DNA of 64,000 nucleotides from Clostridia bacterium (GTDB lineage Bacteria; Bacillota; Clostridia; Oscillospirales; Acutalibacteraceae), in NCBI GenBank assembly GCA_024404115.1, contig JAKSQM010000004.1, positions 1 to 64,000 on the forward strand, in the 5' to 3' direction. The notes beneath the pieces were generated by a model, which was given only the letters and a program-made list of their open reading frames with translations, searched no databases and was not told the DNA's origin. The translations under genes were made by a program, and so were the position numbers. This document shows, piece after piece, positions 61,568 to 64,000 of this stretch (the first letter of the stretch is position 1; each line of letters begins with the position of its first letter).

Positions 61568-62809
61568 TTAGTCAAGACCTTTTTCGTCAAAATCAAATAC
61601 AGTCTGAAGAGCAATCTCAACGCCCTTTGCGATTGTTTCGGGGCAAAGATTATCTGCTGTGTCAAGTCTTGTGTGATAATAACGTGCAGGAGCGGGATCC
61701 ATTGCAACGAAGCTTGCAGCCTTAATGCCAGCCTCAGCAGCGGCAGCAGCATCTGTTGAACCAAGAGGAATTGCACCGAAAGGAACATCCTCACCGCACT
61801 TTAATGCAGCGGCTTTAACAAGCTCACAGGTCTTATCGTCAAGCTTAACAAGGCCGTTAAGGTCTTTCTTATAAATCATCATGTATTCAGCATCACGAAC
61901 TGTGTCGAATCCAACAAAGATTGTTTCAACGCCGTCATTGAGAAGCTCGGGATGATCTTTGAAATATGCTTTTGTGCCACGAAGACCGCACTCTTCACCA
62001 CCAGCAAGAAGTGCAACAACCTCTGTGTTTTCAAAGCGGATGTCGTTATCTGAAAGGAATTTAAGAACTGAGTTTGCAACATAGCAGCCTGAAAGGTCAT
62101 CGCTTGCACCGTCAACAAATCTCTTATTATTTGTGAAAGCAAAGAGGCTTGCAAAACCAGGAACAAATGCAAGCTGACCGAGAGCCATACCTTTTTTGAG
62201 TTTATCGTTCTTGCTTAAAAGTGAAACAGCTGTTGAAGCCATACCGTAAACAAGACCTGCAACGCCATAACCTGCAACAGAAACAACGCCTTTTGAACCA
62301 AGCTTATATGTATAAGTCCATTCGGGAGCAGAGTCTGTATGACCTGAAATGATTATACGGCGTTTTGTTTCGCCTTCTGCCTTGCGCACAGCAATAACAT
62401 TGCCAGATTCAACCTTTTTGAAAAGGGGGTCAAGAGGCTGTTTGTAAAGAGCAAATTCACCAACAACACTGCCAAGAGCAGCACCGATAAGGGGAACAGA
62501 AACAGCAGCAGCTTTGTTCTTTTTAAATGCACCAATAAGGTTAGCAGCGGTTGTGCCTAAAAGAAGACCGCCAGCGATGGGAACAAAAGCCATGAAAGCT
62601 CTGGGATTTGTTTCAAACTTTTCTCTTGTAACATCATCGGCATAGTTCTTGAGCATATCTGCCATATATTCCTGTGCCTTGCGCTCAGCATCACTGCCAC
62701 ATTCACGGGGACCAAATTCTGAGCAGATGTGAGTTATACCCTCTTTTGCAAAGTCGCCGCAGGCTTTAATCTGCTCTGCTGCGTCTTTAATGAGTTCTTT
62801 AAAATTCAT
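61568..62809 (-). CDS. M28-family metallopeptidase with inserted hydrophobic segments, second paralogue
   Basis: About 413 residues, with metal-binding residues H157 and D159 (GHTDSAPEW), the aspartates of SDDLSG, GGEECGLRG, FDTVRD and the histidine of YYHTRLD. The same two hydrophobic inserts as in the paralogue at 55658 occur (about 71-120 and 175-225), but they are shorter and more glycine-rich. I start at the ATG at 62809, six bases after GAGGTG. The gene has its own promoter and faces the terminator shared with the glycosidase-like gene. Confidence 0.85.
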   Translation of the reverse strand: MNFKELIKDAAEQIKACGDFAKEGITHICSEFGPRECGSDAERKAQEYMADMLKNYADDVTREKFETNPRAFMAFVPIAGGLLLGTTAANLIGAFKKNKAAAVSVPLIGAALGSVVGEFALYKQPLDPLFKKVESGNVIAVRKAEGETKRRIIISGHTDSAPEWTYTYKLGSKGVVSVAGYGVAGLVYGMASTAVSLLSKNDKLKKGMALGQLAFVPGFASLFAFTNNKRFVDGASDDLSGCYVANSVLKFLSDNDIRFENTEVVALLAGGEECGLRGTKAYFKDHPELLNDGVETIFVGFDTVRDAEYMMIYKKDLNGLVKLDDKTCELVKAAALKCGEDVPFGAIPLGSTDAAAAAEAGIKAASFVAMDPAPARYYHTRLDTADNLCPETIAKGVEIALQTVFDFDEKGLD

Positions 62810-62841
62810 AAGAATCACCTCATAAAATGACATTTTTTTAA

Positions 62842-62870
62842 ATTATATCACACACCAGTGATAAATGCAA
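62842..62870 (-). promoter_or_regulatory. Sigma-A promoter of the second M28 peptidase
   Basis: Minus strand TTGCAT (62870-62865) and TATAAT (62847-62842) with a 17-base spacer, just before the gene. Confidence 0.78.
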
Positions 62871-62896
62871 ATTATTGTTTGCCGAGAATTAAAAAA

Positions 62897-64000
62897 TTAT
62901 TCAAAAACTTCAAATCCTGCAAAGTCAAATGCGTGAATATTGCCGTCAAGAATGACTTTGTCCCCTTGAAGTGAGCCAGTGCAGTTAATAAATTCTATTG
63001 AAGAATAGTTTTTGTCAAGTTCAATAACGGGGTCAAAAATTTTATCGGGGAAAATGTTCCACAAGCCCACCGCCATGGAGCTTTCGTCTTTCTTTGCCAT
63101 AATATAAAGATTGGGGTGCTTTTTGCAGACGGCAGGGAGCTTTTTCTCTGCCAGCCAATTGTATTCTCTTATGAGCTGTTCCTGACGCATATAGTTTTTC
63201 ATAAAATTTGAAATTCTTCTGTCTTTATTAAACTTGCAGGCGAAAATCAAAAACCTCTGACCGCTTGCATTTTCGTATTTTATTGCTGCAGGGAATTGCT
63301 CGTTTCCGCTTTCAAAAATGCTCAGAATTTCTGCATTTTCTTTTGCCGAAATCTCAACCGCTGTAGATAAATCTCCGCAATAAACAACCTCGTTTTCTTT
63401 AAAGAAAATTTCATTTTGGACAGATATTTTTTCGCCCACATTTTTTATGCCTGTGTCGATGCCTTTTCTTTCAAGAAATTCTGCACCCTCTGCGTCAATT
63501 ATAAATCCGTTGCCAGCGTTGCTTATGTATTTTGCGTTTTCACCAAAGGCGATTGTAACATCTGCGTTTTCATAAGTTGAGGGCAGGGAACAGCCAGTGA
63601 GCATCAGTTGCTCTGTCTGATAAAATTCGTTATCCCAAACGCTGTCAAGCTCTTTTTGAGGGTCAGAAAATTCTTTGTGAAGAATCTTTTTCATCTGACA
63701 GGTTACATTTATTCCAACTGTCTTTTTATTATTAAAATGCTTCTCAATTTTTTCATAAAGAGCGGAATTTCTCTGTGCATTTTCGCTGTAGCCTGTTTCA
63801 TAAAATGGCGAGGATACATAGTCAATGCCATACTTGAAAGCTCCGTCAAAATTCCCGTCAGCTCTTAAAATAGTGTCAAACATTTCAAGGTAAGCGGCAG
63901 GAACATTGAATCGTGGACGGGGATAAGTGTCGCCCTCTGCAAAAATTTCTATACCCTTATTTTTGCACCAGTGAGCCTCCATTCTTTCAAGCTCTGCAAT
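62897..64000 (-). CDS. Glycosidase-like protein, C-terminal part (partial at window edge)
   Basis: The frame is open to base 64000, so the N-terminus lies outside; 367 residues are visible. The first part (MEAHWCKNKGIEIFAEGDTYPRPRF) looks like the end of a barrel, and the later part (DVTIAFGENAKYISNAGNGF, then VVYCGDLSTAVEI) resembles the amidotransferase-like and beta-sandwich domains that follow the barrel in glycosidases. I cannot name the family. It may work with the glycosidase-like proteins at 57872 and 59600. Confidence 0.6.
   Translation of the reverse strand: MAELERMEAHWCKNKGIEIFAEGDTYPRPRFNVPAAYLEMFDTILRADGNFDGAFKYGIDYVSSPFYETGYSENAQRNSALYEKIEKHFNNKKTVGINVTCQMKKILHKEFSDPQKELDSVWDNEFYQTEQLMLTGCSLPSTYENADVTIAFGENAKYISNAGNGFIIDAEGAEFLERKGIDTGIKNVGEKISVQNEIFFKENEVVYCGDLSTAVEISAKENAEILSIFESGNEQFPAAIKYENASGQRFLIFACKFNKDRRISNFMKNYMRQEQLIREYNWLAEKKLPAVCKKHPNLYIMAKKDESSMAVGLWNIFPDKIFDPVIELDKNYSSIEFINCTGSLQGDKVILDGNIHAFDFAGFEVFE

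Noticed and set aside
1..64000. CRISPR array, prophage, insertion sequence, tRNA or rRNA
   Set aside because: I read both strands for regularly spaced repeats, transposase or phage genes and tRNA-like cloverleaf ends, and found none.

Overview
The window looks like a chromosomal segment of an AT-rich, endospore-forming member of the Clostridia, probably from the Oscillospirales/Ruminococcaceae side. Evidence: a complete SpoIIE, a Firmicutes-type GlyQS glycyl-tRNA synthetase, the GlgC/GlgD pair of ADP-glucose pyrophosphorylase homologues, a sodium-pumping biotin decarboxylase, strong GGAGG-type ribosome binding sites with several TTG and GTG starts, and many consensus sigma-A promoters with 17-bp spacers. 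The taxonomic placement is an inference from gene content. I saw no rRNA, tRNA, insertion sequence, prophage or CRISPR array.

Layout. 1-3870: the 3' end of glyQS and a four-gene sodium-pump decarboxylase operon (oadA-like, oadG-like, separate biotin carrier, oadB-like). 3886-7894: glmS behind an unusual hairpin, then a leftward operon mltG, DUF4430 lipoprotein, TRIC channel. 7958-12481: a small conserved-looking protein, then the typA, alpha/beta-hydrolase, ribF, uracil-DNA glycosylase operon. 12488-17981: a cell-envelope block (LicD transferase and cytidylyltransferase; metallophosphoesterase, PAP2 phosphatase and DUF1232; GtrA; membrane acyltransferase). 18070-22618: purA, then a leftward rhamnosidase, EamA transporter and XRE regulator group.

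22640-34716 is a long leftward block of core information genes: infC, rpmI, rplT under an L20-type attenuator with an ATC-initiated infC, then trmH, dprA, topA, trmFO, rnc, radical SAM and smc, closely packed and mostly overlapping. 34724-39324 holds rlmB, a large degenerate P-type-ATPase-like membrane protein and a metallophosphoesterase, divergent from spoIIE (39412-41673), with a Spo0A-like box between them.

42319-44363 has an XRE membrane regulator divergent from a tandem pair of hemolysin III/PAQR proteins, with two different palindromes in the shared promoter region. 44433-55401 is a leftward glycogen operon (glgB, glgC, glgD, unknown membrane protein, glgA, histidine phosphatase, a 733-aa propeller plus helical-barrel protein, a CBS-domain transporter). 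The last 8.5 kb carries two membrane-embedded M28 peptidase paralogues, an EEP-family phosphodiesterase and three glycosidase-like proteins without a clear family.

The strongest candidates for something undescribed are the pseudo-P-type ATPase (35885-38461), the 733-aa propeller-barrel protein in the glycogen operon (45845-48046), the 270-aa membrane protein in the same operon (50246-51058), the M28 peptidases with inserted membrane segments, and several operator-like palindromes that coincide with promoters.
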